Below are positions 1 to 6,721 of a DNA stretch of 7,073 bases, piece after piece (within the stretch, counting starts at the first letter, position 1; each line of letters begins with the position of its first letter). This stretch comes from Betaproteobacteria bacterium. Its GTDB lineage: Bacteria > Pseudomonadota > Gammaproteobacteria > Burkholderiales > Burkholderiaceae. The stretch lies in contig JABMMT010000290.1 of assembly GCA_013205155.1 (NCBI GenBank), positions 1 to 7,073 of the forward strand, in the 5' to 3' direction. The notes beneath the pieces were generated by a model. That model did not search any database. It worked only from the letters and a program-made list of their open reading frames with translations, and had not been told where the DNA came from. The translations under genes were made by a program, and so were the position numbers.

Positions 1-480
1 GGCATATTTAACTTGATGAAGTTTGCAGGTTTGAAGATGCCTCAGCCACAAGATAAAGGCCGTAACCCAAATCATCAGGGGCGTGATCGCAACCCTGTGT
101 CTGGAGAAAATTTCCAGCCAGATCCTATGCAAACCTCAGTTTCTTATTGGGGTTCTCGTGATGCTTTAACGATGGCTAGTGGCCATAACGGCCTGACCCA
201 TCAGGGCAAAAATGGCAAACCAGGTGGTGGATCTGGAGAGGGAAGAGGCCCCTTCAGAGGTCGAGCACAAGGTGGCAGACCTGGTCAAGGTGCTCAGGGC
301 GGACAAGGCGGCCAGGGCCAAAATCGCAATAAGGCTAAAAAAGTACATCACGGGCAGTCAGCATTTGTAACTGGAAACCCTCAAGATCCAGGAAATGGCC
401 CTAAAAGAAGCGCCCCAAAAGGCAGAAAACCATTTAATAAGGGCCCAAGAAAGCCTCGAAACCCCAGCGAAAGCTTCTGA
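1..480 (+). CDS. rluB: RluB-type 23S rRNA pseudouridine synthase, C-terminal tail only (5' end outside window)
   Basis: The frame is open from base 1 and stops with TGA at 478-480, so the gene begins left of the window; the TTG at 13 and ATG at 16 lie inside the frame and are not likely starts. The first visible residues (about 4-16, NLMKFAGLKMPQP) resemble the end of the catalytic domain of the RluB/RsuA family, where a segment ending in an L-M-x-x-x-G-L/M-K pattern precedes a variable tail. Residues 40-43 (PDPM, followed by QTS and an aromatic pair) recall a short motif I associate with betaproteobacterial RluB tails. The remaining ~110 residues are low complexity, rich in Gly, Arg, Gln, Lys and Asn, strongly basic and surely disordered, likely an RNA- or ribosome-binding extension. 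RluB makes pseudouridine 2605 in 23S rRNA. Its position ahead of rimP fits Burkholderiaceae gene order. No catalytic residue is visible, so the name rests on the tail and context. Confidence 0.7.
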   Translation, partial: GIFNLMKFAGLKMPQPQDKGRNPNHQGRDRNPVSGENFQPDPMQTSVSYWGSRDALTMASGHNGLTHQGKNGKPGGGSGEGRGPFRGRAQGGRPGQGAQGGQGGQGQNRNKAKKVHHGQSAFVTGNPQDPGNGPKRSAPKGRKPFNKGPRKPRNPSESF

Positions 481-483
481 TTT

Positions 484-513
484 CTAACAGGTTTACCTCA
501 AATCAGCTATAAT
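484..513 (+). promoter_or_regulatory. Sigma-70 promoter for the rimP-nusA-infB operon
   Basis: The -10 box TATAAT at 508-513 is a perfect consensus. The best -35 candidate is CTAACA at 484-489, which matches TTGACA at four of six positions with an 18-base spacer; there is no TG extension before the -10. Transcription would begin near 518-523. The site starts three bases after the rluB stop codon and is the only good promoter in the gap before rimP. It is predicted by eye only; the -10 is strong, the -35 is moderate. Confidence 0.6.
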
Positions 514-519
514 TTTGGT

Positions 520-629
520 CTTACTACAGGCATCTGTGGTACTGGGTTGTTACCGACTGATGTTGCGATCAACGTAAGTCGGCCTGTTCTGAATTTCGAG
601 AATATGGGCTTCAAAGCCCATTTTTTTTT
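520..629 (+). ncRNA. Structured rimP-operon leader RNA, candidate transcription attenuator
   Basis: From the predicted start the leader folds into a row of local hairpins. Hairpin 1 pairs 522-529 with 534-541 (8 pairs, one G-T wobble) around a GCAT tetraloop at 530-533. Hairpin 2 pairs 553-558 with 577-582 (CCGACT/AGTCGG, perfect); after one G-A mismatch (559/576), 560-565 pairs with 570-575 around a CGAT loop, giving a 12-pair stem. A weak 4-pair hairpin at 587-602 follows, then the intrinsic terminator at 604-629. Hairpins, terminator and start codon in this order are typical of an attenuated leader. In Bacillus subtilis the same operon is known to be repressed by NusA through a NusA-dependent terminator ahead of rimP; a like role here is inference. 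It has no tRNA features, unlike E. coli, where a tRNA gene (metY) precedes rimP. The rest of the gap (481-653) contains only the promoter and the rimP ribosome binding site. Confidence 0.55.
604..629 (+). terminator. Rho-independent terminator between promoter and rimP
   Basis: Bases 604-610 (ATGGGCT) pair perfectly with 615-621 (AGCCCAT) around a TCAA loop, and the stem runs directly into nine Ts at 621-629. The core has four G-C pairs. It would stop read-through from rluB as well as transcripts from the promoter at 484-513. Only 24 bases separate the T tract from the rimP GTG, too few for another promoter and leader, so the downstream operon depends on read-through at this site. Confidence 0.85.
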
Positions 630-653
630 GCCAATTTGGTATGAAGGGTTGTT

Positions 654-1145
654 GTGAAAGATCAGCAGATTATTTCTGCAGAGCTGGAAAACTTGGGCTA
701 CACGCTAGTAGATGTCGAGCGTGAAGCTGGAGGTTTGCTGCGTGTCACGATTGAAAACCCAGATTATGAGCGTTTGATTTCTGTTTTAGATTGTGAAAAG
801 GTAAGTCATCAGTTGAGCTACGCCTTACCTGTTGAGGATATTCCTTATGAGCGTTTAGAGATTTCTTCACCGGGTCTAGATCGCCCTGTCAAAACAGCAA
901 TTGATTTTGAGCGCTTTACCGGAATGGAAGTGGATTTGAAGTTACGTGTTGCAGTTGGTGGCCGCAAGAATTTTTGTGGTGTATTGCAAGGTTTGCTGAG
1001 CGGTGAATTGAATTCACCTGATGCGAAATTTAGTTTGTTATTTGAGGGTGCTGATGGTCAGCCCTCTCAGTTGGAGTTTTCTTTAGCCGAGGTCGATAAG
1101 ACTCGGTTAGTCCCTGTTATTGATTTCAAAGGAAGAAAGTCATGA
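654..1145 (+). CDS. rimP: Ribosome maturation factor RimP
   Basis: RimP binds the 30S subunit and assists its late maturation, in particular assembly of the head around S19 and S12. The 163-residue product is close to the usual family length (about 150-165). The family signature LEISSPGLDRP is seen at residues 68-78, closing the N-terminal alpha/beta domain; the D-C-E-K-V-S motif at 46-51 belongs to the same domain. Residues from about 80 to the end form the SH3-like C-terminal domain. The start is GTG at 654: an in-frame TGA at 642-644 excludes any longer version, no alternative start precedes the conserved N-terminus, and a purine-rich GAAGGG at 643-648 lies five bases upstream as ribosome binding site. 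The stop overlaps the nusA start in ATGA (1142-1145), so the two are probably translationally coupled. Expression is likely gated by the terminator just upstream. Confidence 0.96.
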   Translation: MKDQQIISAELENLGYTLVDVEREAGGLLRVTIENPDYERLISVLDCEKVSHQLSYALPVEDIPYERLEISSPGLDRPVKTAIDFERFTGMEVDLKLRVAVGGRKNFCGVLQGLLSGELNSPDAKFSLLFEGADGQPSQLEFSLAEVDKTRLVPVIDFKGRKS

Positions 1146-2623
1146 GTCGAGAAGTTCTCATGTTGGCAGATGCCTTAGCGCGTGAAAAGAACGTTGATCA
1201 AATGATCGTGTTTGAGGCGCTTGAAATGGCATTGGCATCCGCCACAAAAAAACGTTATGCAACAGAAGATGTGGATATTCGCGTATCGATTGATCGTGAA
1301 TCTGGTGAATACGAAACCTTCCGTCGCTGGTTGGTTGTGCCTGATGAGGCCGGACTCCAGGAGCCAGATAAAGAGATTTTACAATTTGAGGCGCAAGAGC
1401 AAATTCCGGATATGGAAGTTGGCGAATATATTGAAGAGCAAATCGAATCTCTTACTTTCGGTCGTATTGGTGCTCAAGCAGCTAAGCAAGTGATCTTGCA
1501 ACGCATTCGCGATGCAGAGCGCGAGCAAATCTTAAATGATTATCTTGAGCGTGGCGAGAAAGTCATGACAGGTACAGTGAAGCGTGCTGATAAGAATGGC
1601 TTGATTATTGAATCTGGTCGGGTTGAAGCTTTATTGCGTCGCGATCAAATGATTCCTAAGGAGAATTTACGTTCTGGTGATCGAGTGCGCGCGTATATCC
1701 TGAAAGTCGATCGTGAGGCACGTGGCCCACAAATTGAACTCTCTCGTACTTGCCCAGACTTCTTGATTAAATTATTTGAGAATGAAGTACCTGAAATGGA
1801 GCAGGGCCTATTGGAGATAAAGGGCGCCGCTCGCGATCCTGGTATCCGTGCAAAGATTGCTGTGATTACCTATGACAAGCGCATTGATCCTATTGGTACA
1901 TGTGTTGGTGTTCGCGGAACTCGCGTGACAGCAGTGCGCAATGAAGTTGCTGGTGAAGCAGTTGATATAGTTTTATGGTCTGAAGATCCAGCGCAGTTTG
2001 TGATTGGTGCTTTAGCCCCTGCTCAAGTTTCATCAATCGTAGTCGATGAAGAACGTCACGCTATGGACGTTGTAGTTGACGAAGAGAATTTGGCAATTGC
2101 GATTGGTCGCAGCGGACAAAACGTGCGCTTGGCTAGTGATCTGACGGGTTGGCAAATCAACATCATGACTCCAGAAGAGTCTGCTGAGAAAACAGAGAAA
2201 GAAGCTTCTTCAGTTCGCCAACTATTCATGGATAAATTAGACGTTGATCAAGAAGTTGCTGATATCTTGATTGAAGAAGGTTTCAATACCTTGGAAGAGG
2301 TTGCTTATGTTCCTCTCTCTGAAATGCTAGAAATTGATTCATTTGATGAAGACACCGTTAATGAATTACGCAATCGTGCGCGTGATTCATTATTAACGAT
2401 GGAGCTGGCAAAAGAGGAGCGGATTGGTGAAGTATCGCAAGATTTGCGTTCCTTAGAGGGAATGACAACCGAATTGATCGCCAAGCTTGCCGAGAATCAA
2501 GTTCACACTCGTGACGACCTTGCTGAACTGGCTGTTGATGAGCTGGTTGAGGCGACACAAATTGACGAAGAAACTGCGAAAACGCTCATCATGAAAGCGC
2601 GCGAACATTGGTTTAATTCATGA
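1142..2623 (+). CDS. nusA: Transcription termination/antitermination factor NusA
   Basis: NusA binds RNA polymerase near the RNA exit channel, lengthens pauses, enhances hairpin-dependent termination, and takes part in rRNA antitermination complexes. The 493-residue product is nearly the same length as E. coli NusA (495). Domains in order: polymerase-binding N-terminal domain (about 1-130), S1 domain (about 135-200), KH1 (about 205-280, with the GVRG loop at 256-259), KH2 (about 285-345, with GRSG at 322-325 followed by QNVRLA), and two C-terminal helix-hairpin-helix acidic repeats (about 357-420 and 430-490). The two acidic repeats are the proteobacterial form; Bacillus NusA lacks them. The start ATG overlaps the rimP stop and has AGGA at 1130-1133 eight bases upstream. 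No ylxR gene follows, and infB starts 13 bases after the stop. All key motifs are intact. If the leader terminator is NusA-responsive, this protein would control its own operon. Confidence 0.98.
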   Translation: MSREVLMLADALAREKNVDQMIVFEALEMALASATKKRYATEDVDIRVSIDRESGEYETFRRWLVVPDEAGLQEPDKEILQFEAQEQIPDMEVGEYIEEQIESLTFGRIGAQAAKQVILQRIRDAEREQILNDYLERGEKVMTGTVKRADKNGLIIESGRVEALLRRDQMIPKENLRSGDRVRAYILKVDREARGPQIELSRTCPDFLIKLFENEVPEMEQGLLEIKGAARDPGIRAKIAVITYDKRIDPIGTCVGVRGTRVTAVRNEVAGEAVDIVLWSEDPAQFVIGALAPAQVSSIVVDEERHAMDVVVDEENLAIAIGRSGQNVRLASDLTGWQINIMTPEESAEKTEKEASSVRQLFMDKLDVDQEVADILIEEGFNTLEEVAYVPLSEMLEIDSFDEDTVNELRNRARDSLLTMELAKEERIGEVSQDLRSLEGMTTELIAKLAENQVHTRDDLAELAVDELVEATQIDEETAKTLIMKAREHWFNS

Positions 2624-2636
2624 GAGGAAGTAGTGC

Positions 2637-5390
2637 ATGGCAACAACAGTAAAAGTACTCGCTAAGGAACTCAAACGAACTGCGGCTGACCTCTTGGAGC
2701 AATTGAAGGCGGCTGGGATCGACAAAGGTTCTGAGGACGATAGCATTACCGAAAAAGATAAAACTGCATTACTTGAGTATTTGCAAAAAGCTCACGGTAA
2801 TACTGAAGCTGGAGCGCGCAAAAAGATTACCTTGATCAAGCGCGAGAGTTCAGAGATTCGTCAAGCAGATTCAACGGGGCGTACGCGTACCGTGCAAGTT
2901 GAGGTACGTAAAAAACGTGTCTTAGTTAAGCGCGCTGATGAGGTGCCAGCCGAAGTAGAAGCGCCAGTAGCAAAAGTAACTCTAGCAGCAGCCTCTGCTG
3001 CTCCTGCTAAACCTATTCTTTCTGAAGAGGAGCTAGAGAAGCGTGCTGCTGAAGCAACTCGTCAAGCTGAATTACTGGCTCGTCAAGAAGCTGAAATGAA
3101 GGCGGCTGAAGAAGTCCGTCAAAAAGAAGCTGAAACCGTAGATTTTGAAAAAGAGACTAAATCTGGTGATAAGGCTGCAGCTGCAGAGAAAAAGGCGCAA
3201 AGTGATAAGGCAGCTAAAGAATTAGCGGCTACAAAGGAAAAAGAGTTAGCAGAGATTCGGGTGCGCCGTGCTGCTGCTGAAGCGGAAGCTTTAGCTATTC
3301 GCGATATGATGAGTACTCCGGCGCGTGTGTTGAAAGCTCCAACCGAGATTGCTGCTGAAGATAGCAAAAAAGGCACTTTGCATAAGCCTGCCAAAGTAGA
3401 GGGTGCAGACGACAAGAAAAAAGCGCCAGCTAAGGTTGGCGGTAAAACAATCAAATCTTCCGAAACTTCATCCACTTGGCAAGAAGAAGGCGCCAAGAAG
3501 CCAGGCGGTCTTAAAACTCGTGGTGATTCATCTGGCGGTGTTGGTGGTTGGCGTTCTGGTGGTGGCAGAAAGAAACAGCGCCAAATTGCTGAAGCAAACG
3601 TCGATACCAATTTTCAGGTTCCAACCGAGCCTGTAGTCCATGATGTACATGTACCTGAAACGATTACTGTTGCTGAGTTAGCTCATGAAATGGCAGTAAA
3701 GAGTGCAGAGGTTATTAAGTTGTTAATGGGTATGGGTCAGATGGTGACCATTAATCAGGTGCTTGATCAAGATACTGCGATGATCCTCGTTGAGGAAATG
3801 GGTCATAAAGCTCATGCCGCAAAATTAGATGATCCAGATTTAGATTTGGGTCTAGATAGGCATGATGCAGAGCTCTTGCCGCGTCCACCTGTAGTGACTG
3901 TGATGGGTCACGTTGATCATGGTAAGACTTCTTTGCTCGATAAGATTCGTTTAGCAAAAGTTGCCTCTGGCGAAGCTGGTGGAATTACTCAGCATATCGG
4001 TGCATATCACGTAGAAACTCCCCGCGGCATGATTACCTTCTTGGATACACCGGGTCACGAAGCTTTTACAGCAATGCGTGCGCGCGGCGCTAAGGCAACC
4101 GATATTGTGATTCTGGTGGTTGCTGCTGACGACGGTGTGATGCCGCAAACAAAGGAAGCGATTCATCATGCGGTAGCAGGTGGCGTTCCGATTGTTGTGG
4201 CTATCAACAAAATTGATAAACCAGATGCCAATTTAGAGCGCGTTAAAACCGAATTAGTTGCTGAACAAGTGGTTCCCGAGGAATATGGCGGTGATGTAGC
4301 GTTCATTTCAGTATCAGCAAAAACGGGCGAGGGCATTGATGCCTTGCTGGAAAACGTTTTGTTACAAGCAGAGATTTTAGAGTTAAGGGCGCCAAAGGAT
4401 GCTCCAGCTCAAGGTCTTGTTATTGAGGCGCGCTTAGATAAAGGTAAGGGTCCAGTTGCAACAGTGCTCGTACAGTCTGGTACGTTAAAACGTGGCGATA
4501 TGTTGCTAGCAGGCTCGACTTTTGGTCGTGTGCGTGCGATGTTAGACGAAAACGGTAAGCCTTGTTCTGAAGCAGGGCCATCCATTCCAGTAGAGATTCA
4601 AGGTTTATCCGAAGTACCTGCTGCAGGCGAGTCAGTGCAGGTAGTTCCTGATGAACGTAAGGCACGTGAAATTGCTCTATTCCGTCAAGGTAAGTTCCGT
4701 GATGTGAAGTTGGCAAAACAGCAGGCATTTAAGCTTGAAACCATGATGGAGAATATGGAAGAAGGCGCTATTGAGGCGAAGTTGTTGCCGCTCATCATCA
4801 AGGCAGATGTTCAGGGTTCTCAAGAAGCCTTGGCTCAATCCTTAATGAAGCTCTCTACACCAGAAGTTAAAGTACAAATCGTTCATGCAGCTGTGGGCGG
4901 CATTACTGAAACGGACGTGAACTTAGCAGTAGCTTCTAAAGCCGTCATTATTGGCTTTAATTCTCGTGCTGACGCTGCTGCGCGTAAGTTAGCTGAGAAT
5001 AATGGTGTAGATATTCGTTATCACAATATTATTTATGACGCTGTTGATGAAGTGAAATTAGCATTGAGCGGTATGTTGACACCAGATAAAAAAGAAGAAA
5101 TCACCGGCTTAGTAGAAATCCGTCAAGTCTTCCTGGTATCTAAGGTTGGTGCTATTGCAGGTTGCTTAGTGGTTGATGGAATCATTAAACGTGCCTCAAG
5201 TGTTCGTCTCTTGCGTGAGAACGTTGTAATTTGGTCTGGCGATCTCGATTCACTCAAGCGCTTTAAAGATGATGCAAAAGAAGTTCGTGCTGGTGTTGAG
5301 TGCGGATTGTCATTAAAAGGCTATAACGACATCAAAGAAGGCGACCAACTTGAGGTATTCGAAGTTACTGAAGTTGCGCGCTCACTGTAA
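2637..5390 (+). CDS. infB: Translation initiation factor IF-2
   Basis: IF-2 is the GTPase that brings formyl-Met-tRNA to the 30S subunit and promotes 50S joining. The 917 residues are within the proteobacterial range (E. coli 890). A first IF2_N domain spans about 1-55. A long disordered Lys/Glu/Ala-rich linker follows (about 90-290), then a Gly-rich basic stretch (about 294-314, with a single Trp, GGWRSGGG), then a second IF2_N domain (about 339-392). The G domain is complete: G1 GHVDHGKT at 424-431, switch I Thr451 within GGITQHIG, G3 DTPGH at 470-474, G4 NKID at 524-527, G5 SAK at 560-562. Domains II and III follow, and the last ~95 residues (with GAIAGC, RFKDD and ECG motifs) are the fMet-tRNA-binding C2 domain. 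The ATG has GAGG at 2624-2627 nine bases upstream. E. coli makes shorter forms from internal starts; I see no convincing one here. Confidence 0.98.
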   Translation: MATTVKVLAKELKRTAADLLEQLKAAGIDKGSEDDSITEKDKTALLEYLQKAHGNTEAGARKKITLIKRESSEIRQADSTGRTRTVQVEVRKKRVLVKRADEVPAEVEAPVAKVTLAAASAAPAKPILSEEELEKRAAEATRQAELLARQEAEMKAAEEVRQKEAETVDFEKETKSGDKAAAAEKKAQSDKAAKELAATKEKELAEIRVRRAAAEAEALAIRDMMSTPARVLKAPTEIAAEDSKKGTLHKPAKVEGADDKKKAPAKVGGKTIKSSETSSTWQEEGAKKPGGLKTRGDSSGGVGGWRSGGGRKKQRQIAEANVDTNFQVPTEPVVHDVHVPETITVAELAHEMAVKSAEVIKLLMGMGQMVTINQVLDQDTAMILVEEMGHKAHAAKLDDPDLDLGLDRHDAELLPRPPVVTVMGHVDHGKTSLLDKIRLAKVASGEAGGITQHIGAYHVETPRGMITFLDTPGHEAFTAMRARGAKATDIVILVVAADDGVMPQTKEAIHHAVAGGVPIVVAINKIDKPDANLERVKTELVAEQVVPEEYGGDVAFISVSAKTGEGIDALLENVLLQAEILELRAPKDAPAQGLVIEARLDKGKGPVATVLVQSGTLKRGDMLLAGSTFGRVRAMLDENGKPCSEAGPSIPVEIQGLSEVPAAGESVQVVPDERKAREIALFRQGKFRDVKLAKQQAFKLETMMENMEEGAIEAKLLPLIIKADVQGSQEALAQSLMKLSTPEVKVQIVHAAVGGITETDVNLAVASKAVIIGFNSRADAAARKLAENNGVDIRYHNIIYDAVDEVKLALSGMLTPDKKEEITGLVEIRQVFLVSKVGAIAGCLVVDGIIKRASSVRLLRENVVIWSGDLDSLKRFKDDAKEVRAGVECGLSLKGYNDIKEGDQLEVFEVTEVARSL

Positions 5391-5401
5391 ACCAAAGTAT
5401 T

Positions 5402-5770
5402 ATGCATAAAACTAGCCCGCATCGTAACCAGCGTCTTGCCGATCAAATCCAGCGAGACCTGGCCGAACTGATTCCTCGTGAGCTACGCAGCCCTAGTTTA
5501 GGATTGATCACACTGCAAAGTATTGAACTCACGCCGGATTTAGCCCATGCCAAAGTATTTTTTACTGTTTTAGGTGCTGAGCCAGAATATGTACTTAAAG
5601 CACTGCAAGAGAAAGCGGGCTATTTACATTCTTTGTTATTCAAGCGTTTACATATCCATACTGTGCCAACATTGCATTTTCACTATGACAGCTCAATTGA
5701 GCATGGCATAGAAATGTCGCGATTGATCGATCAAGCGGTAGAGAGCGATCATAAAGACGAGACTAAGTAA
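5402..5770 (+). CDS. rbfA: 30S ribosome-binding factor RbfA
   Basis: RbfA is a small type-II KH-fold protein that binds the 30S subunit near the 5' end of 16S rRNA (helix 1) and helps late 16S maturation, notably under cold conditions. The 122-residue product has the family's normal length. Visible signatures are an N-terminal helix with R-x-x-D-Q-I-Q (residues 11-17), AHAKVFFTVL at 48-57, the A-x-G-like helix kink at KAG 71-73, and the YDSSIEHG motif at 95-102 followed by the MSRLID helix. The C-terminal tail (about 114-122) is short and charged. ATG at 5402 lies 11 bases after the infB stop with only a weak AAAG (5394-5397) as ribosome binding site, so translation probably relies on ribosomes arriving from infB. 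Its grouping with infB and truB is the classic proteobacterial arrangement. Confidence 0.96.
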   Translation: MHKTSPHRNQRLADQIQRDLAELIPRELRSPSLGLITLQSIELTPDLAHAKVFFTVLGAEPEYVLKALQEKAGYLHSLLFKRLHIHTVPTLHFHYDSSIEHGIEMSRLIDQAVESDHKDETK

Positions 5771-5775
5771 TTTAT

Positions 5776-6687
5776 ATGTCTATACGGATCGATGGCGTAG
5801 TGCTGCTAGATAAACCCGCAGGAATGAGTTCACAGGGTGCAGTCACTGCCGTAAAGCGTGCATTGAATGCTGAGAAGGCAGGGCATACTGGAACATTGGA
5901 TCCAATGGCGACTGGTTTGTTGCCTATCTGCCTTGGAGAAGCCACTAAGTATTCACAAGATCTATTGGATGCCAATAAAAGCTATATAGCTAGAGTGAAA
6001 TTTGGTGTTCGTACTGATACCGGGGATGCTGAAGGCCAAGCAATAGAAGAGAAGCCTTTACCAATATTTGTAAATACAGGTGATCTCAAAAAATCTTTAG
6101 ACGGATTGCTCCCAAAGTTTACTGGAGCTATTTCTCAAGTACCCCCTATGTATTCCGCATTAAAGCGTGACGGTAAACCACTTTATGAGTATGCTCGCGC
6201 TGGAGTGGAGTTAGAGCGTGCACCTCGAGAGATCACGATCCATCAAATTCGCTGGACGGATATTGGCTGGCCTGAAGCCACATTAGAGGTGAGCTGTAGT
6301 AAGGGGACTTATATTCGTGTCTTGGCTGAAGATCTTGGTAATGCATTAGGTTGTGGCGCGCACTTGGTTGGTTTGCGTCGTACTGAGGTAGGGCATTTAA
6401 GTCTTGAGCAGTCTTTTACGATCGAATCTATTCAACAAGGCCTTCAAGATAGCGCTAGTTACATTCTGCCAATTGATGCCTTACTGCAAACCTTGCCTCA
6501 TTTAACTGTAGATGAGCAACAAGCTAAACGTCTTGAGATGGGGCAACGCGTCCCGCTCAATTTACCCTCGATTGAAGCGCTAGTACGGATTTATCGTGCT
6601 ACTGCTGCACCACACAACTTTATTGGCACTGCTGATTGGCGATCTGGAGTTCTCCATCCAAAACGCTTAATTTCTCAAGCCCATTAA
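5776..6687 (+). CDS. truB: tRNA pseudouridine(55) synthase TruB
   Basis: TruB converts uridine 55 in the T loop of nearly all tRNAs to pseudouridine and also acts as a tRNA folding chaperone. The 303-residue product matches the family (E. coli 314). Motif I, GHTGTLDP at 36-43, carries the predicted catalytic Asp42. Tyr70 in KSYIARV is the conserved base-stacking tyrosine. The KGTYIRVLAEDLG motif begins at 176, with Tyr179 and Arg181 in the expected places, followed by the LRRTEVG segment. The end (about 265-300, with FIGTAD and HPKRL) resembles the small C-terminal domain of TruB. ATG at 5776 is five bases after the rbfA stop; no clear ribosome binding site is visible (at best AAG at 5765-5767), which suggests translational coupling. 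All key residues are present and the frame is intact. Confidence 0.97.
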   Translation: MSIRIDGVVLLDKPAGMSSQGAVTAVKRALNAEKAGHTGTLDPMATGLLPICLGEATKYSQDLLDANKSYIARVKFGVRTDTGDAEGQAIEEKPLPIFVNTGDLKKSLDGLLPKFTGAISQVPPMYSALKRDGKPLYEYARAGVELERAPREITIHQIRWTDIGWPEATLEVSCSKGTYIRVLAEDLGNALGCGAHLVGLRRTEVGHLSLEQSFTIESIQQGLQDSASYILPIDALLQTLPHLTVDEQQAKRLEMGQRVPLNLPSIEALVRIYRATAAPHNFIGTADWRSGVLHPKRLISQAH

Positions 6688-6721
6688 CCTTTTTATTGAT
6701 CCTTAACTTTAGAAGCTTCAC

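Noticed and set aside
13..18. TTG/ATG at the start of the first frame as a true gene start
   Set aside because: The frame is open back to base 1, the residues before and after match the end of an RluB catalytic domain, and there is no ribosome binding site, so this is the tail of a longer gene.
520..600. Possible tRNA gene ahead of rimP, as with metY in E. coli
   Set aside because: The hairpins do not make a cloverleaf; there is no T-loop consensus and no acceptor stem pairing or CCA end.
1212..1493. A 93-codon plus-strand frame inside nusA
   Set aside because: It is out of frame with a clearly real and intact NusA, lacks a recognisable product and is explained as a shadow.
3096..3098. In-frame ATG at IF-2 residue 154 with AAGAAG upstream, close to where E. 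coli starts a shorter IF-2
   Set aside because: Purine-rich runs are everywhere in this Lys/Glu-rich linker, so the apparent ribosome binding site carries little weight without N-terminal or ribosome data.
3175..3186. A 12-base perfect palindrome, CTGCAGCTGCAG
   Set aside because: It encodes an alanine run in the repetitive IF-2 linker; codon repetition explains it, and nothing around it suggests an operator.
3119..3610. A 163-codon open frame on the minus strand
   Set aside because: It lies wholly inside infB, opposite the biased Lys/Glu/Ala linker, whose codon use depletes stops on the other strand. Its translation looks like a Ser/Ala/Phe-rich shadow with no recognisable domain.
4420..4728. 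A 102-codon open frame on the minus strand
   Set aside because: It overlaps the conserved domain II region of infB and has no family signature, so it is a chance open frame.
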